Positions 5,833 to 12,726 of a stretch of DNA of 37,342 nt are shown here, piece after piece. Within the stretch, counting starts at the first letter, position 1. Each line of letters starts with the position of its first letter. Under the pieces are notes generated by a model. It was not told the DNA's origin, did not search any database, and saw nothing but the letters and a program-made list of their open reading frames with translations. A program made the translations under genes and the position numbers. Source of the stretch: CAITQP01 sp964533145 (GTDB taxonomy: Bacteria > Patescibacteriota > Minisyncoccia > Phycocordibacterales > UBA9973); assembly GCA_964533145.1 (NCBI GenBank), contig CAZHLG010000006.1, positions 1-37,342 on the forward strand, in the 5' to 3' direction.

Positions 5833-7716
5833 ATGGAAGGTGCAGATTTCCTCAAGAAAAAATACGGACTACAAAATAGTCCCGAAGTTGCTTCAGCTGC
5901 CAAACGTACCGAAGCAAAGGAAGGACATAAGAAAGTAAACCTTTCTTCAAACGAAGGTATAGAAAATTACCTTGCACGATTCAAGGAAATTATTGACCGT
6001 AAGGACCCAGCCAAGCGCGAGCAGGGAATCCAAGCCCTTAAAGAAGTTGTTCTAGAAAAATTTGTAACCAAATACGAAGAAATCCCTGAAAGCTGGCACG
6101 CACTCAATGAACGTATTGTTCGCGAACGAGGTCAAGGCGGTGATTGGGACAGATATTCAGGCGAACAGAAAGAAAATGAACGAAGGCGGCAGGCAGAAGC
6201 CGTACTTGCTGATCAGACAGCTTCTCTTGAGCAGTGGATAGACTACATGGCATCAGAGGATTCTTCGTATATGCCCGACTACATCAAGTATTGGGTATTT
6301 CGGAGCATTACCGACCTTTCGGAATACGATAAAGAAAGAGGGGAATTCCCGAAGCGATCAAAAGGTACGGTCAAAATGTTTCCCGATATCAATCATGAGG
6401 CACTTGCCTACGTTATTGATGCCATACTCAAAAAACAAGAAGGGACGGATATGGATTTTGGGCAGTTTACCGCCGACCTCACTGATTCGCAGAAGGAAGC
6501 TTTCAAAAAAGTTCTCGTTGCAGAGAATTTTGCCAAACTGTATGGTTGGGCTAACGAGCAGATTCATCCGATTGCCAAACATTTGCTGCCAGTCACTGAA
6601 GGCGTCTGGGTCAAGTACGATCAAGACACAGACGGCACGGAAAACTATAAATTGCTCAATAGCCAAATCCGCGGCCGTGGTACGGGTTGGTGCACAGCGG
6701 GTGAGAATACTGCAAAGACTCAACTACAAGGAGGAGATTTTTATGTGTATTACACCAAAGACGATGAAGGCGATCCGCTTATTCCTCGTATCGCTATTCG
6801 TATGGAAGACGAGAAAATTGCCGAGGTGCGCGGTATTGCTTTCAAGCAGAATCTTGATCCGTACATGGGCGATGTACTCGCCGAAAAGCTCGAAGAATTT
6901 CCTGACAAAGAAGAATATCTGAAAAAAGATGCCGACATGAAGCGACTCACGGAAGTTGAGCGCAAGGCCAAGAAAGGTGAGCCGCTTTCTAAAGAAGACC
7001 TGGTCTTTCTCTATGAAATAGACAGTAAGATTCAAGGATTTGGTTATAACGACGATCCACGTATAAAAGAGCTTCGGCAGGCGCGCAATACGAAAGCGGA
7101 TATTTCTGTTCTTTTAGATATTTCGCAAGAGAAGATAGCGACTTCACCCGAAGAGATTCGAGATGATACCAAGATGTATGTCGGTGCGCTTTTCTCAGGT
7201 ATTTTTCAGAAAGGCATTGAGCAAATCTATACATCGTTTCCAGAAAATAAACTAGTAAGCTACGAAATTGAACTTGGTACAAAAACTAAGGAAGAGTATC
7301 AAGAGGAACTATCCGATCCTAAATATCGTGTCGAAAATAATGCCGAAGACATTTTGAATGACAGTTCTTGGTCTCCGACAAGCGAAAGAGAAAAAATTAA
7401 TTTAGTTTATCTTACCGTCAAAGACCTAGGTTTTGCAGGTCGGGTAACTACAGAAGAGATATATGCAGCTGTAGAGAAATTGGGACTCGAACTTTGCCCC
7501 ACAGAAACAGCATTAGTGCTTCTTCCAAAGCTGAACCCTAAAGATTATGTGACAATTGGTATGGAGCCGATGCTTTCTACGTATAGTGATCATTCCTGCG
7601 TTTTTACTATAGATCGGGACGATAAATTCTACCTAGATACACATTATGCTGACCCTCAAACAAGATGGGATAATGACTCTAGGTTTGTTTTTCGTCTCCG
7701 TAAGGTTAAGGCCTAG
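5833..7716 (+). CDS. 627-aa uncharacterised cargo protein with GTGWCTAG motif
   Basis: I do not recognise a named family with certainty. Visible features are a charged helical N-terminal third (KKVNLSSNEGIENYLARFK, ERRRQAEAVL), a central block RGRGTGWCTAGENTAK followed about 10 residues on by GGDFYVYYTKDDEGDPLIPRIAIR and KIAEVRGIAFKQNLDPYMG, and a C-terminal domain containing LGLELCPTETALVLLP. The Gly-Thr-Gly-Trp-Cys-Thr stretch followed by a beta-rich segment recalls PcfJ-like and phage/plasmid proteins with a W-C-T/V core; this is a resemblance from memory only. No signal peptide or membrane segment is seen, so it should be cytoplasmic. It is transcribed as a single leaderless gene, and its stop codon TAG directly touches R3. 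Confidence 0.75.
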   Translation: MEGADFLKKKYGLQNSPEVASAAKRTEAKEGHKKVNLSSNEGIENYLARFKEIIDRKDPAKREQGIQALKEVVLEKFVTKYEEIPESWHALNERIVRERGQGGDWDRYSGEQKENERRRQAEAVLADQTASLEQWIDYMASEDSSYMPDYIKYWVFRSITDLSEYDKERGEFPKRSKGTVKMFPDINHEALAYVIDAILKKQEGTDMDFGQFTADLTDSQKEAFKKVLVAENFAKLYGWANEQIHPIAKHLLPVTEGVWVKYDQDTDGTENYKLLNSQIRGRGTGWCTAGENTAKTQLQGGDFYVYYTKDDEGDPLIPRIAIRMEDEKIAEVRGIAFKQNLDPYMGDVLAEKLEEFPDKEEYLKKDADMKRLTEVERKAKKGEPLSKEDLVFLYEIDSKIQGFGYNDDPRIKELRQARNTKADISVLLDISQEKIATSPEEIRDDTKMYVGALFSGIFQKGIEQIYTSFPENKLVSYEIELGTKTKEEYQEELSDPKYRVENNAEDILNDSSWSPTSEREKINLVYLTVKDLGFAGRVTTEEIYAAVEKLGLELCPTETALVLLPKLNPKDYVTIGMEPMLSTYSDHSCVFTIDRDDKFYLDTHYADPQTRWDNDSRFVFRLRKVKA

Positions 7717-7827
7717 ATTACGATACTGACGATATTTTCTCCAACCTCCAAATATCCACAACAGGGAACCAAGTATGGTCTGGATTCTTCACGAAATAGG
7801 TCCTAACGTCGTCTAACAGGGAGCACA
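7717..7827 (-). repeat. 111-bp repeat R3 (minus-strand recombinase-tail coding)
   Basis: Begins at the base after the stop codon of the 627-aa gene. Minus-strand frame CSLLDDVRTYFVKNPDHTWF through to KISSVS and stop. It differs from R1 mainly at silent positions plus R to K and L to I. Confidence 0.92.
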
Positions 7828-7830
7828 ACG

Positions 7831-7861
7831 AAAAAGAGCCTTGCAGTGCAAGGCTCTTTTT
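7831..7861. terminator. Hairpin terminator after R3
   Basis: AAAAAGAGCCTTGCA-g-TGCAAGGCTCTTTTT, unrelated in stem sequence to the other cassette terminators but in the same place. Confidence 0.88.
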
Positions 7862-7873
7862 CTATACAAAATT

Positions 7874-7885
7874 AAGGTTGGAACC
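7874..7885 (+). repeat. Conserved box, copy 3 (AAGGTTGGAACC)
   Basis: It starts 47 nt after GCACA and is followed directly by TG and TATACT (7888-7893), an extended -10 element ending 7 nt before the ATG at 7901. Confidence 0.8.
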
Positions 7886-7900
7886 TGTATACTTAGAGAT

Positions 7901-9079
7901 ATGGAAAATTTTCCGAATGGTCTGGAGTCAAAGCAAACTCCTGAAAGGCCGAAAACAATCTTAGATTTTGAGTCCTTTCAAACAGAGCGAGGGTCTGTAT
8001 ACAACATCTTGCCTGATGGGCGCGTTCAGAGAATAAAGACGATTCTTGATGATCCCAATTACCGTGGGTTAGATGCAGGACAGAAAAAGGAACAAGCGCC
8101 GTCAGATATTATTCTCTTTTTTGACTCGAAGAAGACAGGAGGGTACCTGGAGGATCTGGATGCGGTTAATACCCGTACTGATAAAACAACCAGAGAATCT
8201 ATCGATGTCGGAACATATAAAAAAATAAATGATACGACATACCAGTTGGTAAAAAATAATCTTGATATCGATGGGGATTTCGTTTTTGTTCGGGTAAACA
8301 AAGATGATTCTTTCAAACTTAAGGAAGTTTTTAGTTTTGAAGAATTGAAAGAATTTCAAGATAGGACAATGAAACCCGAAAATAAAGGTCTCGGTATCCT
8401 TATTCCAAGCGCTGCGGGGAATATTACGAATCTTCCGAAGGTTGGGTTCAATACTTTTGATTACCGGTATTCCTCAAACGGAACGATTCAAATGCATAAC
8501 GGCAATAAGGTCGTCTCTATCAAAGAAAGGGTCGCGCCGGCTGCTACTCAACCGAAAGAACCTATTGTTGTCCCTGTTCCCGAGAACCCCACTACGGAGA
8601 ACTCTATGCGAGAAGACGGCAGAGCACTTTTTAATGACGCTGAGCGTTCAGTCATAGAAAATACGGTAACAAAGTTTGCTGATCTCCGAAATGAATTCCG
8701 AAAGAGATATGAGAATCGGAATACTCATTTTTTTGAGGATGCCGATTTGCATGAAATTGATTCAATCTCCACAGACTTTGAGACTGCTCAAACTCTCGAA
8801 GATATGAATAATGCGATTAGGACATTGCCCGCTGTTTTAGACCATATGTTAAATTCTGGCGGTATGCATGAGAGAATAAATGACGATCATGCCAGCCTTG
8901 ATCAGCTTTCTTATTTCTTGGGTAGCTTGCGAGAGAAATTATTGGATACGGCAAATGTCCTTAATCAGAGCGAAAATGAAAATTCCCCAAGGCAAGACAT
9001 TGTTCGTGATCTGCGTATTTCCTCGGAAATGCTTGACCAATTAAGACAGAAGGTTAATTCATATCATCAATCTGTTTAA
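7901..9079 (+). CDS. Uncharacterised 392-aa cargo protein
   Basis: Not recognised. The N-terminal ~200 residues look like a soluble alpha/beta domain (SVYNILPDGRVQRIKTILDD, SDIILFFDSKKTGGYLEDLD, DGDFVFVRVNKDDSFKL). A proline-rich linker (PIVVPVPENPTTEN) at about 235 leads to a helical C-terminal domain (RSVIENTVTKFADLRNEFRK ... RDLRISSEMLDQLRQKVNSY) likely to form a coiled-coil bundle. There is no signal peptide or membrane segment. I start at 7901 because the extended -10 TGTATACT ends 7 nt upstream; an upstream in-frame ATG at 7841 would lie inside the terminator hairpin. The stop codon overlaps the first base of R4. Confidence 0.72.
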   Translation: MENFPNGLESKQTPERPKTILDFESFQTERGSVYNILPDGRVQRIKTILDDPNYRGLDAGQKKEQAPSDIILFFDSKKTGGYLEDLDAVNTRTDKTTRESIDVGTYKKINDTTYQLVKNNLDIDGDFVFVRVNKDDSFKLKEVFSFEELKEFQDRTMKPENKGLGILIPSAAGNITNLPKVGFNTFDYRYSSNGTIQMHNGNKVVSIKERVAPAATQPKEPIVVPVPENPTTENSMREDGRALFNDAERSVIENTVTKFADLRNEFRKRYENRNTHFFEDADLHEIDSISTDFETAQTLEDMNNAIRTLPAVLDHMLNSGGMHERINDDHASLDQLSYFLGSLREKLLDTANVLNQSENENSPRQDIVRDLRISSEMLDQLRQKVNSYHQSV

Positions 9080-9189
9080 TTACGATACTGACGATATTTT
9101 CTCCAACCTCCACAAGTCCACAATAGGAAACCAAGTATGGTCCGCATTCCTCACAAAATAGGTCCTAACGTCGTCTAATAGGGAGCACA
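9079..9189 (-). repeat. 111-bp repeat R4 (minus-strand recombinase-tail coding)
   Basis: The last copy. The minus-strand frame begins with an ATG made by the neighbouring base (ATG TGC TCC CTA) and reads CSLLDDVRTYFVRNADHTWF through to KISSVS and stop. The left border overlaps the last base of the cargo stop codon. Confidence 0.92.
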
Positions 9190-9192
9190 TGG

Positions 9193-9226
9193 AAAATGAC
9201 CCTTATTTTGTAAGGGTCATTTTTTA
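9193..9226. terminator. Hairpin terminator after R4
   Basis: AAAATGACCCTTA-ttttg-TAAGGGTCATTTT followed by more T residues, starting 4 nt after GCACA. Confidence 0.88.
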
Positions 9227-9235
9227 TACAAAATT

Positions 9236-9247
9236 GAGGTTGGAACC
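9236..9247 (+). repeat. GAGGTTGGAACC box, copy 4
   Basis: It starts 47 nt after GCACA and touches TGTATACT (TATACT at 9250-9255), which ends 6 nt before the ATG at 9262. The box fills most of the -35/-10 spacer region. Confidence 0.8.
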
Positions 9248-9261
9248 TGTATACTACGAGC

Positions 9262-9987
9262 ATGAAAGTAGTACATCTTGTAAGTGGCGGTTTACGGCTA
9301 GATGCCGATATTTTTTACCCCTCAAATATGAGAGCAGGGAAGAAATATCCTGCAATTCTTTTTGTTCATGGATGGACTTCGTCTCGAGATCGTAGCTATC
9401 AGTACGCGGAATCGTTGGCGTTACTCGGATATGTCTGTATGGTTTTTGATATGCGTGGTCACGGCACGAGCGAGGGAGATCGCTTGGAGCTTTCGAGTAA
9501 AGATTTTCTCGATGATGTATTTGTTGCCTATGACTACCTCGCAAATCTGCCAGAGGTTGATCCTGAAAACATAAGCGCGAACGGATCTAGCTTCGGCGGC
9601 TTTCTTGTTGCCTTACTCGCCTCAAAACGAAAACTCAAGAGTTTGGTATTGCGCGCACCCGCTGACTATCCCGATGAGGAATTTTCTACTCCAAAGAAGC
9701 TTCGAAATTGGGAGAATATCGTTGAATGGCGAGGTAAGGAAAAAAATGTAGATGAGACGAGTGCCTTACAATCATTAAGTAGTTTTTCGGGTAGGGTTCT
9801 TTTTATTGAATCTGAGAATGACGAGCGTATACCACGCCAGACGATACTTAATTTTGCTAACGCGCTTCCAAATCAGTCGCAGGTCAGTTATGTTGTTATG
9901 GAGGGCGCGCCGCATAGTATCAAAGAAGGTCCTTTTCGTGACCAGGTAGGTCATATCCTTATTGATTGGTTTAAGAATAAGATTTAA
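9262..9987 (+). CDS. Alpha/beta hydrolase (dienelactone-hydrolase/peptidase-like)
   Basis: A serine hydrolase of unknown substrate. It shows the oxyanion segment LFVHGWTSSRDRSY, the strand VFDMRGHGTSEG, the nucleophile elbow NGSSFGG (Ser at about residue 111), the acidic residue in FIESENDERIP and the catalytic His in GAPHSIKEG, so the triad is complete. At 241 aa it is a single-domain enzyme without signal peptide, like BAAT/acyl-aminoacyl-peptidase-type esterases. It is the first gene of a three-gene operon (3 nt to the NUDIX gene) and starts leaderless behind TATACT. It is the last unit preceded by the cassette signature; no R repeat follows the operon, so this may be either the oldest cassette with its end lost or the original flank. 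Confidence 0.87.
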   Translation: MKVVHLVSGGLRLDADIFYPSNMRAGKKYPAILFVHGWTSSRDRSYQYAESLALLGYVCMVFDMRGHGTSEGDRLELSSKDFLDDVFVAYDYLANLPEVDPENISANGSSFGGFLVALLASKRKLKSLVLRAPADYPDEEFSTPKKLRNWENIVEWRGKEKNVDETSALQSLSSFSGRVLFIESENDERIPRQTILNFANALPNQSQVSYVVMEGAPHSIKEGPFRDQVGHILIDWFKNKI

Positions 9988-9990
9988 TTT

Positions 9991-10494
9991 ATGACCCAGC
10001 TCGCTCTAATCAACCCAAGAAATGCCATTGAAGAAGATTTCGTTGGATGCACTTTTCGGAATGCCGCCCGTGCGGTAATTCAAGATGCTGATGGCAAAGT
10101 CGCCCTTATGTATGTCGCTCGCGATGGCTACTACAAGCTCCCAGGAGGGGGTGTAGACGAAGGGGAAGACATGATGGACGGTCTTCGCCGTGAATGCCAA
10201 GAAGAGGCTGGCTGTGATATCGAGGTTGTCGGCGAGATTGGCTCGACACTCGAATACTGGAAGGAGCAGAATGAAAAGCAGACCTCATACTGTTACTTTG
10301 CGAAAGTCTCTGGCGAGAAAGGAACACCTAATTTCACCGACAGCGAAAAGAAGCGAGGGTTTGCCATCCTGTGGCTTCCATATGAAGAAGCTCTAGCGAC
10401 TATAAAGGGAAGCAGTTTTTCTTACTATGGCGCAGACTATATGGTTCCGCGTGACACGCTTTTTCTTGAAGCGGCAAAAAAATATCTTAGCTAG
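9991..10494 (+). CDS. NUDIX hydrolase
   Basis: Hydrolyses a nucleoside diphosphate linked to another moiety; the substrate is unknown. The NUDIX box is complete: GGGVDEGEDMMDGLRRECQEEAG (positions ~50-72; the REx2EE core is RECQEEAG). The N-terminal sequence NAARAVIQDADGKVALMYV is the typical first strand pair, and the length of 167 aa is usual. It lies 3 nt after the hydrolase and 2 nt before the phosphatase gene, so it relies on transcription from the promoter at 9250. It is one of five NUDIX genes in the window. Confidence 0.9.
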   Translation: MTQLALINPRNAIEEDFVGCTFRNAARAVIQDADGKVALMYVARDGYYKLPGGGVDEGEDMMDGLRRECQEEAGCDIEVVGEIGSTLEYWKEQNEKQTSYCYFAKVSGEKGTPNFTDSEKKRGFAILWLPYEEALATIKGSSFSYYGADYMVPRDTLFLEAAKKYLS

Positions 10495-10496
10495 AC

Positions 10497-11144
10497 ATGG
10501 AAAGAGAAAATTATTGCACTTTGTATATCGTTCGCCACGGTCAGACCGAATGGAATGCCGAGAAGAGGACTATGGGACACTCGGATTCTCCGTTGACTGA
10601 ACTCGGCGTCCAGCAGGCAGACTTTGCGGCAGAAGAACTTAAGGCTATCAATTTTGATGCCGTTTTTTCTTCCGATTCTGGAAGAACCCAACGGACTGCC
10701 GAAATAATTAAGCTTGACCGCGAACTGATAATTCAAACGTCAGCTCTCTTGCGAGAGCGCAACTTCGGAAGCTATGAAGGAAAGCTTGGCTCGGAGTTTA
10801 GGGAAGCCGTGAAGCACAAACTCGAAGAGCGCGAAAAGCTTTCGGAGGACGACCAGTGGTCCTTTAAGCTTGCTGATGACGTTGAGACTGACGGAGAATT
10901 AGTAGAAAGGTTTATCACGAAAGTTCGGGAGATAGCCGTTGCGTATCCTGGCAAGACGGTGCTCGTCGTTAGCCATGGCGGATGCATCCGTAATTTTCTT
11001 GTGAAGCTTGGCTACGCTAGAAGAGAGGATCTGCCCGCTGGCTCCTTTGGTAATGGTGGCTATATAAAGGTCAAATCTGACGGAGTGGATTTTATTCTAG
11101 GCGAAGTTAAGAATCCGAAACTCAAAGATATTACCGCTCAGTGA
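10497..11144 (+). CDS. Histidine phosphatase family protein (phosphoglycerate mutase-like)
   Basis: A phosphohydrolase of the branch-1 histidine phosphatase superfamily. The catalytic RHG motif is in YIVRHGQTEWNAEKRTMGH, with SPLTELGVQQA, the FSSDSGRTQRTAE segment, RERNFGSYEG and the second catalytic His in VLVVSHGGCIRNFL. All expected residues are present in 215 aa. Such proteins act on sugar phosphates, nucleotides or cobalamin precursors; the neighbouring NUDIX gene fits nucleotide clean-up, which is an inference. Third gene of the operon starting at 9262. Confidence 0.88.
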   Translation: MERENYCTLYIVRHGQTEWNAEKRTMGHSDSPLTELGVQQADFAAEELKAINFDAVFSSDSGRTQRTAEIIKLDRELIIQTSALLRERNFGSYEGKLGSEFREAVKHKLEEREKLSEDDQWSFKLADDVETDGELVERFITKVREIAVAYPGKTVLVVSHGGCIRNFLVKLGYARREDLPAGSFGNGGYIKVKSDGVDFILGEVKNPKLKDITAQ

Positions 11145-11253
11145 GGCGGGCATCAAGCAAGCCGAAGATGCTGTCTTAAAAATACCCAAGAATAAAGACA
11201 TCGGTATTCCGTTCGATATATTGGATTATGAAGAAGTAAAAAACTCCGCATAG
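11101..11253 (+). pseudogene. 3' remnant of an unidentified gene
   Basis: Shifted by one base from the end of the phosphatase gene, a 50-codon frame without a start codon reads LPLSEAGIKQAEDAVLK, then PFDILDYEEVKNSA and a TAG. It is protein-like and ends exactly in the loop of the following terminator, as a real gene end would. The piece PLSEAGIKQAEDA faintly resembles the SPLTELGVQQA segment of histidine phosphatases. It could be the tail of a gene displaced when the operon arrived, or a frameshifted extension of the preceding gene. Confidence 0.4.
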
Positions 11254-11268
11254 TGCGGAGTTTTTCTT
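11239..11268 (+). terminator. Terminator at the right end of the mobile region
   Basis: AAAAACTCCGCA-tag-TGCGGAGTTTTT followed by further T residues. The TAG of the gene remnant forms the loop. Confidence 0.88.
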
Positions 11269-11285
11269 TTTACGCAGTTTGTTTC

Positions 11286-11870
11286 TTAAAAATCGAACAT
11301 GGGGTTAAAACCTGTTTCTTCTTCGACTTTTACTGCCTCTTGCCATTCTTTAAGCCAAGCCATTACGCTCGGGTGGTACTTGTCCCAGTTCGGACAAAAC
11401 AAATCAGCGTGCTGGACGGGTAAGGGGATCACGGGGTTATTCAATAAGAGAATAAGCATGTCCTCGTTTCTTCCAAATTCCAAAGCGGCTGATTCAGTGA
11501 ATTCTATTTGGACGCGGTATACAAATCTGCCCTCATGCGACGGGTCGACACGGCAATATGTGCCACGTTCAAAAGGACCATCGCCATACCAGACTCCTTG
11601 TTTTCCAGACTCCAGAATTGATTCATAAAGATCTGAGGCTCTGTCATTCCTGTCGTCTTGGTCGCTGTTGTGACTGTTTGTGTGGATCCATCCATGTTTG
11701 CCAACAATATAGGTGCTGCTAGCTGTAAATAGGGATATGTCTTGGATATTTTTGACAGTACTTAAGAGTCCTTCTGAGATTCTTTGATTGAGAAGGCATC
11801 TCCAAATTGCGAGTGCGTTATCTGTCGTCCAAGGCAATGTACTGCGAGCCGCCAATGTTTCGTTTTTCAT
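11286..11870 (-). CDS. Hypothetical protein, 194 aa
   Basis: I do not recognise this protein. It is predicted cytoplasmic, without signal peptide or membrane helix. Visible features are STLPWTTDNALAIWRCLLNQ near the start, a region rich in polar residues (GWIHTNSHNSDQDDRNDRAS), YRVQIEFTESAALEFGRNED and NPVIPLPVQHADLFCPNWDKYH near the end; the pattern suggests a small enzyme or ligand-binding fold rather than a DNA-binding protein. I start at the ATG at 11870 (MKNETLAARS); an upstream in-frame ATG at 11963 would span the palindrome and promoter region. Base composition is AT-rich like the mobile region. Confidence 0.6.
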   Translation of the reverse strand: MKNETLAARSTLPWTTDNALAIWRCLLNQRISEGLLSTVKNIQDISLFTASSTYIVGKHGWIHTNSHNSDQDDRNDRASDLYESILESGKQGVWYGDGPFERGTYCRVDPSHEGRFVYRVQIEFTESAALEFGRNEDMLILLLNNPVIPLPVQHADLFCPNWDKYHPSVMAWLKEWQEAVKVEEETGFNPMFDF

Positions 11871-11897
11871 ATTTTTAATTTTTCTCACTCTATAGTA

Positions 11898-11915
11898 TTT
11901 GACAGGTCTGTCAAA
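11898..11915. promoter_or_regulatory. Operator-like palindrome upstream of the 194-aa gene
   Basis: TTTGACAG-gt-CTGTCAAA is a perfect 8-bp-arm palindrome in the divergent gap. On the minus strand TATAGA (a possible -10) follows it. It is a good candidate for a dimeric repressor site; the binding protein is not evident nearby. Confidence 0.55.
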
Positions 11916-11950
11916 TTTTCTCATCCATCCAAATATGTACGATATCCATA

Positions 11951-11979
11951 TTGACACTTTCACTCATTGGGTTTATGGT
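11951..11979 (+). promoter_or_regulatory. Promoter of the 113-aa gene
   Basis: TTGACA, a 17-nt spacer and TATGGT, about 16 nt before the ATG at 11996. Confidence 0.6.
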
Positions 11980-11995
11980 TGGGAAAATCTAAAAA

Positions 11996-12337
11996 ATGGT
12001 ACTGTCATTGCTTGAAAAGCCCGGCAACTATATCAAATCGCTCTCCGGGGTGCGCATTCTTACAAAAGCCGAAGTCACCTTTTGCGTCGTAAGAAAAAAT
12101 ACAAAAGGGGAGTTTCTCTCAAGCCGCGAGGTTGCAGTCGGACCTGATACTGCCGTCGGTATCGACCTCTCCAATCGGTCTCCGAAGGTTGCGACCGACG
12201 ATCTGTACACCTTCGTGGTCGGTTGCACGTGCGACGCTATCAAAAAAGGGGAAGACGAAACAGTCACGCTCAGACTCCATCGCACTAAAGTACCCTCGTT
12301 CTTCGAAGAGAATTTTGTCCTGCAAAAGATACAATGA
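11996..12337 (+). CDS. Hypothetical protein, 113 aa
   Basis: Unrecognised. It is a small, probably beta-rich soluble protein (VRILTKAEVTFCVVRKNTKG, VAVGPDTAVGIDLSNR, DDLYTFVVGCTC). There is no signal peptide or transmembrane segment. From this gene on the GC content rises towards that of the core genome. The stop codon lies inside the stem of the terminator at 12324-12351. It stands alone between two promoters, so it is probably monocistronic. Confidence 0.6.
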   Translation: MVLSLLEKPGNYIKSLSGVRILTKAEVTFCVVRKNTKGEFLSSREVAVGPDTAVGIDLSNRSPKVATDDLYTFVVGCTCDAIKKGEDETVTLRLHRTKVPSFFEENFVLQKIQ

Positions 12338-12351
12338 AAATTGTATCTTTT
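12324..12351 (+). terminator. Terminator overlapping the stop codon of the 113-aa gene
   Basis: AAAAGATACAAT-gaaa-ATTGTATCTTTT with further T residues; the TGA at 12335-12337 spans stem and loop. Confidence 0.85.
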
Positions 12352-12381
12352 TTTATTATCCCGATGCGGTATACTGGCCGC

Positions 12382-12723
12382 ATGTCAGAAAAACTCACGG
12401 AGAAGCGCTGTGTCCCGTGCGAAGAAGGCTCGGGCGGAAAACCGCTCGCCAAAGCTGCCGCCGCGCGGCTCATGCACGAGCTCGAGGGCTGGACCCTGGC
12501 CAAAGACGGCGGAAGCATCGCCAAAGAGATCGTATTCAAGAATTTCGACAAGGCCATGGATTTTGTGAACATGGTCGCCGATCTTGCCGAGCAGGAGGGT
12601 CATCATCCGGACATCGCGATACACTACAATACGGTCGTTCTCGACCTCTCCACGCATGCCGTTTCCGGCCTCACTGAGAACGATTTCATCCTCGCGTCCA
12701 AGATCGACGCGATCCGCCTCTAA
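12382..12723 (+). CDS. phhB: 4a-hydroxytetrahydrobiopterin dehydratase (PCD/DCoH)
   Basis: Dehydrates pterin-4a-carbinolamine; in bacteria without aromatic amino-acid hydroxylase the family is linked to molybdopterin or folate recycling. Family features are LEGWTLAKDGGSIAKEI (strand 1), FKNFDKAMDFVNMVADLAEQ (helix), the signature EGHHPDIAIHYNTVVLDLSTH with the catalytic His-His pair, and GLTENDFILASKID at the C-terminus. The 113-aa length is typical. TATACT at 12370-12375 ends 6 nt before the ATG, so I start there (a leaderless mRNA) rather than at an in-frame ATG at 12334. It lies 3 nt before the VKOR gene and so is co-transcribed. Confidence 0.9.
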   Translation: MSEKLTEKRCVPCEEGSGGKPLAKAAAARLMHELEGWTLAKDGGSIAKEIVFKNFDKAMDFVNMVADLAEQEGHHPDIAIHYNTVVLDLSTHAVSGLTENDFILASKIDAIRL

Positions 12724-12726
12724 CCG

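Noticed and set aside
3529..9189. Reading the four repeats as integron attC sites
   Set aside because: They have a fixed length and a protein-coding substitution pattern on the minus strand, lack paired RYYYAAC/GTTRRRY boxes, and no tyrosine integron integrase is present.
3529..9189. CRISPR array
   Set aside because: Only four 111-bp units 1.4-2.1 kb apart with genes between them; no short spacers and no cas genes.
3529..9189. R as a structured non-coding RNA or 3' UTR element
   Set aside because: Its ends can pair weakly (TATTTT with AAAATA), but differences sit at third codon positions of the minus-strand frame rather than as compensatory pairs. A dual role is not excluded.
1..11270. Prophage or conjugative element
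   Set aside because: No capsid, terminase, portal, relaxase or type IV secretion genes are present; only the recombinase and assorted cargo.
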